This document shows positions 7,676 through 16,603 of a stretch of DNA of 64,000 nt, piece by piece (position 1 is the first letter of the stretch; each line of letters starts with the position of its first letter). The notes beneath the pieces were generated by a model. It saw nothing but the letters and a program-made list of their open reading frames with translations. It did not search any database and was not told where the DNA came from. The position numbers and the translations under genes are program-made. The DNA is taken from positions 1 through 64,000 of the forward strand of contig NZ_JAINVV010000008.1 in the NCBI RefSeq assembly GCF_019880585.1, read 5' to 3'. This DNA comes from Sphingomonas colocasiae. GTDB taxonomy: Bacteria; Pseudomonadota; Alphaproteobacteria; Sphingomonadales; Sphingomonadaceae.

Positions 7676-10600
7676 ATGACGGACTCGATCGAAGTGCGAC
7701 CCAGCGCGCTCGCGAAACCCTTTCACGCGCCCATCGCGGCGGCACTTGTCGACGGCGCATTGCCTGGGGAAATCCAGAATTTCGGAAAATCGGCGCGGGC
7801 GGCAGCGGCGGCATTCGTCGCGGAAACCGCATGGCAGCGCCGCCCCGAGACTCCCGCGATCGCGCTCGAGTCGATCGGTGCGGAAGAAGAAGGCGGGCTG
7901 CGCCGGATGCGGCTGGCGGTGATCAATCGCGACAAGCCGTTCCTGGTCGATTCGATCGCCGGTGCCATCGCCTCGTTCGGCCTCGCCATCGAACGGCTGC
8001 TCCACCCCGTCGTGCCCGTCGCGCGCGACAAGGACGGTCGCCTGGCCGCGATCGGCAAGAAGGCGGGCAAGGATGCCGCGCTTGAATCGCTCGTCTATGT
8101 CGAGATCGAGCGCGCCGACGCGAAGGATCGCCGCGCGCTCGTCGCCGCGATCCGCGAAACGCTGGGTGACGTGCGCGCCGCCGTGCGCGACTGGCCCAAG
8201 ATGCAGGTCGCGCTGCGGAACGACGCGGAAGCGCTGGGCGATACCGAGGGCGCGGCGCTGCTGCGCTGGTTCCTCGACGGCAATTTCACCCAGCTCGGCC
8301 ATCAGATCCGCCTGAACGACGGCACGATCGAATCGTCGCTCGGCATCGCGGATGCCGGCGGCGCGCCGATCCTGGCCGACGCCTCGCTCGAGCTTGCCCG
8401 CAAATGGCTGGCGACGAAAGGCAACACCGCCCCGCTCATCGTCAAGTCGAACCGGATTTCGTCGGTCCATCGCCGCGCGCCGCTCGACGTGCTGATCGCC
8501 CCCGTCGTGCGCGATCGCAAGACCGTGGGCCTTTCCATCCATAGCGGCCTGTGGACCAGCGCCGCGCTCGCCGCCGCCCCCGGCAAGGTGCCGGTGCTGC
8601 GCGAGGGGCTGGCGCATATCCAGGACAAATACGGGTTCAGCGCGACCGGCCATGCCGGCAAGGCGCTGGCGCATGCGCTGTCCGAATTGCCGCACGACCT
8701 GCTGATCAGCTTCACGCTCGACCAGCTCGAGGAAACCGCGCTCACCGCCATGTCGCTGGAGGATCGCCCGCGCCCGGCGCTGATGCTGCAGAAAAGCCCG
8801 CTCGGCCGCCATCTGTTCGCGCTGGTCTGGCTGCCGCGCGACGATGTGTCGACCGCGCGCCGCGTCGCGATCGGCGCGATGCTGGAGGAAGCCGCCAACG
8901 CCACGGTGCTGAGCTGGGCGATGGAGCTGGACGACGGCAATGTCGCGCTGATCCGTTACGCGCTCGACCTGCGCGACGGCGGCGCGATGCCCGACAGCGC
9001 CGCGCTCGACCGGCGGCTGGTGCAGATGGTGCGCGGCTGGCTGCCCGGCGTGGAGGCCGCGCTCGGCGAACTGGGCGAAGGGCAGCGCGCCGCCGCCCGC
9101 CTGGCGCTGCGCTATGCCAACGCCTTTCCCAACGGCTATCGCAACGCCTATGGGCCGGAAGAAGGCGCGCGCGACATCGCCCGGCTGGGCGCGCTCACCG
9201 ATCCGGCCGATCGCGGCGCGCGGCTGTTCCGCCGCGACAGCGACGCCCCCAACCAGCTCCGCCTGAAGATCTATCATGCCGGCGGGCTGATCCCGCTGTC
9301 GGACGCGGTGCCCGCGCTCGAACATTTCGGCTTCCGCGTGCTGGAGGAGATCCCGACCGCGCTGGATGCGGGCAAGCTCGGCTATATCCACGATTTCCTG
9401 CTGGAAACGACCGCCGATCCCGACGACCTGCTCGCGCGCGCCGACGTGATCGAAGCGACGATCTCGGCGGTGCTCGACGGGCGCGCGGAGAATGATTCCT
9501 TCAACCAGCTCATCACCACCGTGGCGCTCGATCCGCGATCGGTGCTGCTGTTCCGCGCCTGGTTCCGCTATCTGCGCCAGACCGGTTTCGCTTACGGGCT
9601 GGACACGTTCGCCGCGGCGATCCGCCGCGCGCCCACCGTCGCCCGGCGGATCATCGAACTGTTCCACGCGCTGCACGATCCGGCGAACAAGGGGGACGCC
9701 GACGCGGCCGAAGCCGCGATCGACAGCGCGCTCGCCAAGGTGACCGCGATCGACGACGATCGCATCCTGCGCCGCATCCGCGCGCTGGTGGCGGCAACGC
9801 TGCGCACCAACGCCTTCTCGCCCGCCGCCGCCGAGGCGCTGGCGTTCAAGCTGGACAGCGCCGCCATTCCCGGCCTGCCCGCGCCGCGCCCCTGGCGCGA
9901 GATCTGGGTCTATTCGCCGCGCGTGGAGGGCATCCATCTGCGCGGCGGGCCGATCGCGCGCGGCGGCCTGCGCTGGTCCGACCGGCGCGACGATTTCCGC
10001 ACCGAGATCCTGGGCCTGATGAAGGCGCAGCTCGTCAAGAACGCGGTGATCGTGCCGACGGGCGCCAAGGGCGGCTTCTATCCCAAGCAGCTTCCCAGCC
10101 CCGCCACCGATCGCGACGCCTGGCTCGCCGAGGGCACCGAAAGCTACCGCATCTTCATCCGATCGCTGCTGTCGGTCACCGACAATATCGTCGAGGATAA
10201 GGTGGTCCATCCGCAAAGCGTGGTCGTGCGCGACGGTGAGGATCCCTATTTCGTCGTCGCCGCCGACAAGGGCACGGCGACCTTCTCCGACGTCGCCAAC
10301 GCCATCGCGCTCGATCGCAATTTCTGGCTGGGCGACGCCTTCGCGTCGGGCGGCAGCCAGGGTTACGATCACAAGGCGATGGGCATCACCGCGCGCGGCG
10401 CCTGGGTCTCGGTCCAGCGTCATTTCGCCGAAATGGGCATCGACGTGCAGAGCGATCCGGTGACGGTGGCGGGCTGCGGCGACATGTCCGGCGACGTGTT
10501 CGGCAACGGCATGCTGCTGTCGAAGTCGCTGAAGATCGTGGCGGCGTTCGACCATCGCCATATCTTCCTCGATCCCGATCCCGATCCGGCGGCGAGCTGG

Positions 10601-12337
10601 GCGGAGCGCGACCGCATGTTCAAGCTGCCGCGCTCGTCCTGGGCGGATTATGACGCCAAGCTGATCTCGAAGGGCGGCGGCGTCTTCCCCCGCACCCAGA
10701 AGGAGATCCCGCTCAGCAAGGAGATCCAGGCGGTACTGGGCATCAGCGCCAAGAAGATCGATCCCTCCTCGCTGATCTCCGCGATCCTGACCGCGCAGAT
10801 CGACCTGTTCTGGTTCGGCGGCATCGGCACCTATGTGAAGTCGCGCGACGAGAGCAATGCCGAGGTCGGCGATCCGGCGAACGACGCGCACCGCGTCAAT
10901 GGCGGCGACATGCGCTGCCGCGTCGTCGGCGAAGGCGCGAACCTGGGCGTCACCCAGGCGGGCCGCATCGAATTCTCCGAACGCGGCGGCCGCATCAACA
11001 CCGACTTCATCGACAATTCGGCGGGCGTCGATTGTTCGGATAACGAGGTGAACATCAAGATCCCGCTCAACCGCGAGATGCGCGAAGGGCGGCTGTCGTT
11101 CGAGGATCGCAACACCTTCCTCGCCAGCATGACCGACGAGGTCGCCGGTCTGGTGCTGGAGGATAACCGCTTCCAGACGCTGGCGCTCTCGATCGCGGAA
11201 CGCGGCGGCGCGGCGGTATTGCCGCAGCAGGTGCGCGTGCTCGAGATCCTCGAAAGCTCGGGCCGGATCGATCGCGAGGTCGAGGGGCTGGAAAGCTCGG
11301 ACGATCTGCTGCGCCGCGCGCAGGACGATCGCGGCCTCACCCGGCCGGAGCTCGCCATCCTCCTGAGCCATGGCAAGCTGGCGTTGCAGCACGCGATCGA
11401 AAAGAGCGCGGTGCCGCAGGATCCGGCGCTGACGCCGCTGCTCCACCAGTCTTTCCCCAAGGCGATGCAGAAGCGCTTCGCCAAGGCGATCGACGCACAC
11501 CGGCTGCGTTCGGAAATCATCGCGACCGAGATGGCGAACCGCTTCGTCAACCGCATGGGCCTCGTCGCGCCGTTCGAGCTCGCCGAGGAGGAAGGCGCGC
11601 CGCTTTCGCAGGTGGCGATGGCCTATTTCGCGGCGGACGCGATGTTCGGCCTGCAATCGCTGTGGGATGCGATCGAGGCCGCGCCGGTGAACGAGGTCGC
11701 CCGCCTCGAGCTGCTCGTGGCGGCGGCGGCGGCGGCGAGGCTGCATGTCAGCGACCTGCTGCGCGCGACACGGCAGGATTCGCTGGTCGGCGAAACCGCC
11801 GAGCGGCTTGGCCCCGGCATCGCCCGGCTCGATCGCCAGACCGACAAGCTGTTGCGCGCGGAGGCGAAGAGCCAGGCGAGCGCGCTACGCGCCCGGCTCG
11901 AAACGCTCGACGCGCCGGCGGCGATCGTCGATCGCATCGTGCGGCTGGACGAGCTCGACGGCGCGGTCGGCATCGCCGATTTCAGCCGCGCGCGCGGTTT
12001 CGACGAGATCGACGCGACCAAGGCCTATGTCCGGCTGGGCGAGGCGCTGGGGCTCGATTGGGCGAAGGCGGCCGCGCTGCGCTGCGCCACCGCCGATCCC
12101 TGGGAGAAGCTGCTCGCCGCCGGACTGGCGCGCGATTTCGAACAGTTGCGCATGGACTTCCTGACGCGCACCGAGGGCAATGATCCGCAGGCCGCGACCG
12201 AAGCGTGGCTGGAGGCGCAGACCGCGCGCATCGCGCAGTTCCGCGCGCTGATCGACCGCGCCCGGACAGCGCCCGCGCCGACCACGGCGATGCTGGCGCA
12301 GATCGCGAACCAGGCACGGATCCTGCTCGCGCGGTAA
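7676..12337 (+). CDS. gdhB: NAD-specific glutamate dehydrogenase, large (180-kDa) type
   Basis: A 1553-residue protein starts at ATG 7676 behind GGCGGAG. It oxidises L-glutamate to 2-oxoglutarate and ammonia with NAD+. The length fits the GDH-180 class (about 1550-1620). A long N-terminal regulatory half is followed by the catalytic core near residues 755-810 (G-G-P-I-A-R-G-G-L-R-W-S-D-R and P-T-G-A-K-G-G-F). A dinucleotide-binding region with V-V-G-E-G-A-N-L-G-V-T comes near 1080. It is a single-gene unit. A REP pair lies directly downstream and may shape the transcript end. The long reverse-strand ORF is only a codon-bias shadow. Confidence 0.95.
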   Translation: MTDSIEVRPSALAKPFHAPIAAALVDGALPGEIQNFGKSARAAAAAFVAETAWQRRPETPAIALESIGAEEEGGLRRMRLAVINRDKPFLVDSIAGAIASFGLAIERLLHPVVPVARDKDGRLAAIGKKAGKDAALESLVYVEIERADAKDRRALVAAIRETLGDVRAAVRDWPKMQVALRNDAEALGDTEGAALLRWFLDGNFTQLGHQIRLNDGTIESSLGIADAGGAPILADASLELARKWLATKGNTAPLIVKSNRISSVHRRAPLDVLIAPVVRDRKTVGLSIHSGLWTSAALAAAPGKVPVLREGLAHIQDKYGFSATGHAGKALAHALSELPHDLLISFTLDQLEETALTAMSLEDRPRPALMLQKSPLGRHLFALVWLPRDDVSTARRVAIGAMLEEAANATVLSWAMELDDGNVALIRYALDLRDGGAMPDSAALDRRLVQMVRGWLPGVEAALGELGEGQRAAARLALRYANAFPNGYRNAYGPEEGARDIARLGALTDPADRGARLFRRDSDAPNQLRLKIYHAGGLIPLSDAVPALEHFGFRVLEEIPTALDAGKLGYIHDFLLETTADPDDLLARADVIEATISAVLDGRAENDSFNQLITTVALDPRSVLLFRAWFRYLRQTGFAYGLDTFAAAIRRAPTVARRIIELFHALHDPANKGDADAAEAAIDSALAKVTAIDDDRILRRIRALVAATLRTNAFSPAAAEALAFKLDSAAIPGLPAPRPWREIWVYSPRVEGIHLRGGPIARGGLRWSDRRDDFRTEILGLMKAQLVKNAVIVPTGAKGGFYPKQLPSPATDRDAWLAEGTESYRIFIRSLLSVTDNIVEDKVVHPQSVVVRDGEDPYFVVAADKGTATFSDVANAIALDRNFWLGDAFASGGSQGYDHKAMGITARGAWVSVQRHFAEMGIDVQSDPVTVAGCGDMSGDVFGNGMLLSKSLKIVAAFDHRHIFLDPDPDPAASWAERDRMFKLPRSSWADYDAKLISKGGGVFPRTQKEIPLSKEIQAVLGISAKKIDPSSLISAILTAQIDLFWFGGIGTYVKSRDESNAEVGDPANDAHRVNGGDMRCRVVGEGANLGVTQAGRIEFSERGGRINTDFIDNSAGVDCSDNEVNIKIPLNREMREGRLSFEDRNTFLASMTDEVAGLVLEDNRFQTLALSIAERGGAAVLPQQVRVLEILESSGRIDREVEGLESSDDLLRRAQDDRGLTRPELAILLSHGKLALQHAIEKSAVPQDPALTPLLHQSFPKAMQKRFAKAIDAHRLRSEIIATEMANRFVNRMGLVAPFELAEEEGAPLSQVAMAYFAADAMFGLQSLWDAIEAAPVNEVARLELLVAAAAAARLHVSDLLRATRQDSLVGETAERLGPGIARLDRQTDKLLRAEAKSQASALRARLETLDAPAAIVDRIVRLDELDGAVGIADFSRARGFDEIDATKAYVRLGEALGLDWAKAAALRCATADPWEKLLAAGLARDFEQLRMDFLTRTEGNDPQAATEAWLEAQTARIAQFRALIDRARTAPAPTTAMLAQIANQARILLAR

Positions 12338-12350
12338 CCTGCCTCTCCTT

Positions 12351-12435
12351 TGTCATTCCCGCGCATGCGGGAATCCAGTTTCTTCTTCCGGATACTTCAC
12401 GGAAAAGCTGGATTCCCGCGTTCGCGGGAATGACA
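12351..12435. repeat. REP pair (BIME-like), 'attcccgc' family
   Basis: Two palindromic units are arranged tail to tail. The left unit is at 12351-12378 (tgtcattcccgcg...cgggaatccag); the right, at 12408-12435, is its inverted counterpart (ctggattcccgcg...gggaatgaca). A 29-bp spacer separates them. The unit lies just after the glutamate dehydrogenase stop, between convergent genes, the usual REP position. The same family recurs at 16391-16502. Confidence 0.8.
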
Positions 12436-12466
12436 ATGAGGGGAAAGCAGGCGTACAAGGCCCCAC

Positions 12467-13171
12467 TCAGGCCTGAAGCCACTCCCGCAGCAGCGCGCTG
12501 GTCTCGGCGGGCGCTTCCAGTGCGGGCAGATGGCCGCATTTCTCGAAGACGTGCAGCCTGGCACCGGCAATGCCGGCATGGATTTCGCGTGACGCGGCGG
12601 GCGGCGTCAGCCTGTCGCCATCGCCCACGCCCACGATCGTCGGCACCGCGATGGTCGCGAGCGCCGGCCGGCTGTCCGGCCGGGTCAGGATCGCCTGCTG
12701 CTGGCGAAGAAAGGCGTCGCGGCCGACCCGCTGCGCCATCGCCGTCACCGCCTCGCCCACCGGCCCCTCGACATGGCTAGGATGGACGAGCTGCGGCAGC
12801 AGCCGCGCGGTGACGCCCATGAACTTGCCGATCCTGAGCGACTCCATCGCGCCGCGCCGTTCGGCCGCGCGCGCCGCATCGTCGGGCGCGGCGCTCGTCG
12901 CGAGCAGCGCGAGGCGGACCACCCGTTCAGGCGCCTGGCGCATGATCTCGAACGCGACATAGCCGCCCATCGAGAGCGCCACGAGCGAGAAGCGCGGCGG
13001 CGCCGCCGCCAGGGTTCGCGCGGCCATCGCCGCGACGCTGTCGTCGAGCGTGAGATCGGCGACCATCGGCGCCGCGATATCCGCCAGATCGTCGATCTGC
13101 GCCCGCCACAATGTGGCGTCGCACAACAGCCCCGGCAGGAACAGCACAGGCGTCAACATGATGACGGCCAT
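12467..13171 (-). CDS. alpha/beta-fold hydrolase
   Basis: A 234-residue protein with an early F-L-P-G-L-L-C-D oxyanion segment. The nucleophile elbow is A-L-S-M-G-G (Ser near residue 87) and the catalytic His is in C-G-H-L-P-A-L-E. These are typical of small esterases or C-C hydrolases of the alpha/beta family. No signal peptide is seen, so it is cytoplasmic. ATG 13171 is chosen; GTG 13198 would add nine unconserved-looking residues. It is divergent from the iron-linked PepSY operon and shares the intergenic region with the Fur-type site, so iron control is possible. Confidence 0.75.
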   Translation of the reverse strand: MAVIMLTPVLFLPGLLCDATLWRAQIDDLADIAAPMVADLTLDDSVAAMAARTLAAAPPRFSLVALSMGGYVAFEIMRQAPERVVRLALLATSAAPDDAARAAERRGAMESLRIGKFMGVTARLLPQLVHPSHVEGPVGEAVTAMAQRVGRDAFLRQQQAILTRPDSRPALATIAVPTIVGVGDGDRLTPPAASREIHAGIAGARLHVFEKCGHLPALEAPAETSALLREWLQA

Positions 13172-13204
13172 GGCATGGCGGCCCCGATCTTGCGACACTT
13201 TTCG

Positions 13205-13250
13205 ATATTGTAAATGCGAATCGTTCTCGATATGCGACTCGCATCATTCA
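13205..13250. promoter_or_regulatory. candidate Fur-type operator between divergent genes
   Basis: The 100-bp divergent intergenic region holds an AT-richer block with ATGCGAATCGTTCTCGATAT followed at 13232-13244 by a perfect inverted repeat, ATGCGA-C-TCGCAT. The GAATCGTTCTC core resembles iron-responsive Fur boxes, and the PepSY/ApbE genes downstream fit iron control. Similarity is by eye only. Confidence 0.4.
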
Positions 13251-13272
13251 TTGCAGGAACGACGCGGCGCCG

Positions 13273-13917
13273 ATGCCCGAACCGACGCCGACACGAACGC
13301 CGCCGAAGCGCAGCCGCAAGGCATTCTGGCTGAAGCAGCTTCACACCTGGCATTGGATGAGCTCGGCGATCAGCCTGATCGGCCTGTTGCTGTTCACGAT
13401 CACCGGCTTCACGCTCAACCACGCGGCCGAAATCGAGGGCACCCCGGTGGTGACCGAAGGGAGCGGCCAGTTGCCCGCCCCGCTGCTCCCGCAGATCGCG
13501 CCCGACGACAAGCCGGACGCGAAGAAGCCGCTGCCGCCGGCGGTGGCCGAATGGGTGGGACAGGCATTCTCGGTCAAGTCGGGCGGCACCGCCGAATGGT
13601 CGGCCGACGAAATCTATCTGGCGCTTCCGCGCCCCGGCGGCGACGGCTGGGTCGCGATCGACCGCGCGACCGGCGCCGCGACCAGCGAGAAGACCGACCG
13701 GGGCTGGATCTCGTACCTCAACGATCTCCACAAGGGCCGCAATTCGGGCACCGCGTGGAAATGGTTCATCGACATTTTCGCCTTCGCCTGCCTCGTCTTC
13801 GCGCTGACCGGCCTGTTCCTGCTTCAGCTCCACGCCGCCAAGCGCCGGAGCACCTGGCCGCTCGTCGGCCTGGGCCTCGCCATTCCGACCGCGATCGCGG
13901 TCGCTTTCATCCACTAG
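13273..13917 (+). CDS. PepSY-associated TM protein
   Basis: A 214-residue inner-membrane protein. After a basic N-terminus comes L-H-T-W-H-W-M-S and a first TM helix (about 34-52, S-L-I-G-L-L-L-F-T-I-T-G). A periplasmic PepSY-like domain contains L-N-D-L-H-K-G-R. Two C-terminal TM helices follow (about 165-185 and 195-213). The His-containing helix starts are typical of PepSY-TM proteins found with siderophore receptors. It is first in an operon with DUF2271, DUF4198 and ApbE genes, spaced 11, 28 and 53 bp. A role in periplasmic or inner-membrane electron transfer or iron release is inferred. Confidence 0.8.
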   Translation: MPEPTPTRTPPKRSRKAFWLKQLHTWHWMSSAISLIGLLLFTITGFTLNHAAEIEGTPVVTEGSGQLPAPLLPQIAPDDKPDAKKPLPPAVAEWVGQAFSVKSGGTAEWSADEIYLALPRPGGDGWVAIDRATGAATSEKTDRGWISYLNDLHKGRNSGTAWKWFIDIFAFACLVFALTGLFLLQLHAAKRRSTWPLVGLGLAIPTAIAVAFIH

Positions 13918-13928
13918 GAGCCACGAAC

Positions 13929-14459
13929 ATGCAGCTTTCCCACCGCATCGTGCTGACCGGCGCCACGCTCGGCGTGGTCGGAGCGCTCGCCGCTCCCGCC
14001 GCCGCGCAGACCATGGACGTCACCGTCACCATCCCCCGGCTGACCGTGGCGGAATATCACCGCCCCTATGTGGCGATGTGGATCGAGCCCGCCGCCGGCG
14101 CCGCGCGCACCATCGCGGTCTGGTACGATTTCGACATGAAGAACAACGAGGGCACCAAATGGCTGCGCGACGTGCGCCAATGGTGGCGCGCCTCGGGGCG
14201 GACCATGCAGTTCCCCGCCGACGGGATCACCGGCGCGACGCGCGCGCCGGGCGCGCAGAAGATCAGCTTTACCGCCGGGCGCGGACCGCTCGGCACGCTG
14301 GCACCCGGCCAGTATACGCTGGTGGTGGAGGCCGCGCGCGAAGTGGGCGGCCGCGAACTGCTCCGCCTGCCCTTCGCCTGGCCGCCCAAGCCCGGCCAGA
14401 CCGCCCGCGCCGCCGGCACCACCGAGCTCGGCGCCGTCACCGTCGCATTCCGTCGTTAA
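13929..14459 (+). CDS. DUF2271 periplasmic protein with flavinylation-type motif
   Basis: A 176-residue protein with a signal peptide (cleavage near A-A-A-Q at 24-27). The DUF2271 fold is marked by Y-V-A-M-W-I-E, I-A-V-W-Y-D and W-L-R-D-V-R-Q-W-W. Residues 98-104 read D-G-I-T-G-A-T, the same pattern as the D-x-x-(S/T)-G-A-T site where ApbE attaches FMN to Thr in NqrC and RnfG. With an ApbE gene two positions downstream, Thr104 is a likely covalent FMN site, making this a periplasmic electron carrier. That role is inferred. Confidence 0.8.
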   Translation: MQLSHRIVLTGATLGVVGALAAPAAAQTMDVTVTIPRLTVAEYHRPYVAMWIEPAAGAARTIAVWYDFDMKNNEGTKWLRDVRQWWRASGRTMQFPADGITGATRAPGAQKISFTAGRGPLGTLAPGQYTLVVEAAREVGGRELLRLPFAWPPKPGQTARAAGTTELGAVTVAFRR

Positions 14460-14487
14460 GCACAGTCATCGATCTGGGAGAATGACC

Positions 14488-15375
14488 ATGAAGACCCGTA
14501 TCGCACGCATTCTCGCCGGCGCGGCGCTCGCCGCCGCGCTCGTCTCTCCCGCCGCGGCGCATCGCCAGTGGATGATGCCCTCGGCCACCGTCCTTTCGGG
14601 TGACGATGTCTGGGTGACGGTCGACGCCGCCGTCTCCAACGACCTGTTCTATTTCGAGCATCAGCCGATGCGCACCAACAACGTCAAGGCCTGGGCGCCC
14701 GACGGCACCGAAGTGAAGATCGAGAACGCGTCCACCGCGCGCTATCGCAGCACCTTCGACGTGCACCTGCTGCAAAAGGGCACGTACAAGATCGCCTCGG
14801 TCAGCACATCCGTGATGGGCAGCTACACGCTCAACGGCAAGACCGAGCGGCTGCCGCGCGGCACCACCACGGAAAATCTGGCGCAGGCGATCCCGGCGGG
14901 CGCAACCAACGTCCAGACCGCCGAGAGCAGCAACCGCAACGAGATCTTCGTGACCGTGGGCGCGCCGACCGACACCGCGCTCAAGCCGACGGGCAAGGGC
15001 ATCGAACTGGTGCCCGTCACCCATCCCAACGATCTGATCGCGGGCGAGGCGGCGACCTTCCAGTTCCTGCTCGACGGCAAGCCCGCCGCCAACCTGCCCG
15101 TCACCGTCATTCCCGGCGGCATCCGCTATCGCGACACGCTCAACCAGATCGACCTGAAGACCGGCGCGGACGGCAAGGTGACGATCACCTGGCCCGAACC
15201 CGGCATGTACTGGCTCAACGTCACCACCGGCGGCGGCCGGGGCGAAGGCCCGGGGGGACCGGGCGGCCCTGGCGCGGGTGAAGGCGGCCAGCCGTCGGCG
15301 CCCCCGGCCGCGCCCGCCGGCCCGCCGCAGCGCCGCGCGGGTTATGTGACGACGCTGGAAGTGCTCGCGCCCTGA
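14488..15375 (+). CDS. DUF4198 periplasmic protein
   Basis: A 295-residue protein with a signal peptide ending near A-A-A-H. The mature protein begins H-R-Q-W-M-M-P-S, the usual start of DUF4198 proteins, which resemble periplasmic metal- or nickel-transport accessory proteins. The C-terminal part is a beta domain (D-L-K-T-G-A-D-G-K-V-T-I-T-W-P). A glycine/proline-rich tail precedes the end. ATG 14488 has GGGAGA at a proper distance; ATG 14482 is too close. The N-terminal His after cleavage could bind metal. It is third in the iron-linked operon. Confidence 0.8.
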   Translation: MKTRIARILAGAALAAALVSPAAAHRQWMMPSATVLSGDDVWVTVDAAVSNDLFYFEHQPMRTNNVKAWAPDGTEVKIENASTARYRSTFDVHLLQKGTYKIASVSTSVMGSYTLNGKTERLPRGTTTENLAQAIPAGATNVQTAESSNRNEIFVTVGAPTDTALKPTGKGIELVPVTHPNDLIAGEAATFQFLLDGKPAANLPVTVIPGGIRYRDTLNQIDLKTGADGKVTITWPEPGMYWLNVTTGGGRGEGPGGPGGPGAGEGGQPSAPPAAPAGPPQRRAGYVTTLEVLAP

Positions 15376-15428
15376 CCGGCCAGCCGCGGATCCTGATACC
15401 CCGCGCACTATCCCCGGCCGCGTTCGCC

Positions 15429-16358
15429 ATGCGCGACGCGGCCGGATCCGTTGTGGCGCTGAGCGGCCTCACCATGGGCACAAGCTGGTCGGTGCGCGCG
15501 ATCGCCCCGCCCGCGGGTATCGCGCATGACATCCAGGCTGTGCTCGACCGGATCGTCGCCCAGATGAGCAACTGGGAAGCAGGATCGGACATCAGCCGCT
15601 TCAACAGGGCGACACCGGGCGCCTGGCGCATGCTTCCGCCCGAATTCGCGACCGTGCTCGATGCGGCGCTTGGCGTCGCGCGCGCCAGCGACGGCGCGTT
15701 CGATCCCGCGATCGGCGCGCTGGTCGATCTGTGGGGCTTCGGCCCGGCCGGACGCGTTGCGCGACCACCCGACGACACGGCGGTGGCGGAAGCGCTCGAC
15801 CAGGCCGGCCATCAGGCGATCGAGCTCGACATGCTCGGCCTGCGCGCTCGCCGCACCCGCCGCGCCGCGCTCGATTTTTCAGGCATCGCCAAGGGCTATG
15901 GCGTCGATCGTGTCGCGGACCTGCTGCGATCGCGCGGCGTGCGCCATTTCCTCGTGGAGGTCGGCGGCGAACTGTTCGGCGCGGGGCTGAAGCCCGACGG
16001 CCAGCCCTGGTGGATCGATCTGGAAGCGCCGCCCGGCGCGCCCTTCCCGCCCGTCCGCGTCGCACTGCACGAACTGGCGATCGCGACTTCGGGTGATTAT
16101 CGCCGCTGGCACGAACATGCCGGCCGCCGTTACGCGCACAGCATCGATCCGGCGACGGGCCGCCCCTCCACCAACGGCGTGCGATCGGTGACGGTGCTCC
16201 ACCCCAGTTGCATGCACGCCGATGCCTGGGCGACCGCACTCACCATCGCCGGCCCCGATGCCGGCCTGGCCATGGCCGAGGCGCAGGGCCTGCCCGCGCT
16301 GATCCAGAGCGACGCCGGAGAGGCGATGTCCGCGGCGATGCGGGAGATGCTGGACTGA
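15429..16358 (+). CDS. apbE: FAD:protein FMN transferase
   Basis: A 309-residue ApbE enzyme, which transfers FMN from FAD to Thr/Ser of target proteins in the periplasm. Motifs run in order: T-M-G-T-S-W-S-V, M-S-N-W-E-A-G-S-D-I-S-R-F-N, F-S-G-I-A-K-G-Y-G-V-D, E-V-G-G-E-L, S-G-D-Y-R-R-W, H-S-I-D-P-A-T-G-R-P and the Mg-binding A-D-A-W-A-T-A-L. No lipobox or signal is visible in front of ATG 15429, and no upstream ATG/GTG/TTG start is seen in frame. The likely client is the DUF2271 protein encoded in the same operon. Confidence 0.9.
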   Translation: MRDAAGSVVALSGLTMGTSWSVRAIAPPAGIAHDIQAVLDRIVAQMSNWEAGSDISRFNRATPGAWRMLPPEFATVLDAALGVARASDGAFDPAIGALVDLWGFGPAGRVARPPDDTAVAEALDQAGHQAIELDMLGLRARRTRRAALDFSGIAKGYGVDRVADLLRSRGVRHFLVEVGGELFGAGLKPDGQPWWIDLEAPPGAPFPPVRVALHELAIATSGDYRRWHEHAGRRYAHSIDPATGRPSTNGVRSVTVLHPSCMHADAWATALTIAGPDAGLAMAEAQGLPALIQSDAGEAMSAAMREMLD

Positions 16359-16390
16359 GCCGCGCGGAAACGGGGCAGCGTCGCCCTTCC

Positions 16391-16502
16391 TGTCACCCCC
16401 GCGCACGCGGGGATCCAGCTTTTCCGTGAAGCATCGGAAAGAAGAAGAAGAAGCTGGATTGACCGACGGTCGACTACGTCTCCCGCGTGCGCGGGAATGA
16501 CA
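16391..16502. repeat. REP pair, right unit interrupted
   Basis: The left unit at 16391-16418 (tgtcacccccgcg...ggggatccag) is of the same family as 12351-12435. After an A/G-rich spacer the right unit begins 'ctggatt' at 16453. It is interrupted by about 20 bases containing GACCGACGGTC, then resumes 'tcccgcg...gcgggaatgaca' to 16502. It lies between the convergent apbE and receptor genes. Confidence 0.7.
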
Positions 16503-16525
16503 AGAGTGGAAACGAGTCGCCCCCC

Positions 16526-16567
16526 AAAAAAGCGAACCCCCGGCAGGGAGGGACCGCCTGCCGGGGG
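16526..16567 (-). terminator. Rho-independent terminator of the siderophore receptor gene
   Basis: Read on the minus strand, an 11-bp stem (CCCCCGGCAGG paired with CCTGCCGGGGG; 16557-16567 with 16537-16547) encloses a 9-nt loop. It is followed by TTCGC and six T residues. It lies about 80 bp past the receptor stop codon. Confidence 0.8.
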
Positions 16568-16603
16568 AGCTTCGGGCATTGCTGCCCTCTCAAAGGGGGT
16601 AAT

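Noticed and set aside
7613-11746. 1377-residue reverse-strand ORF opposite the glutamate dehydrogenase gene
   Set aside because: Its sequence is Arg/Ala/Asp/Gly-biased with no domain. It mirrors codon positions of the real gene in high-GC DNA.
16391-16502. CRISPR-like repeats near the receptor gene
   Set aside because: Only two inverted units of REP type; no regular spacing or direct repeats. No CRISPR array is seen anywhere in the window.
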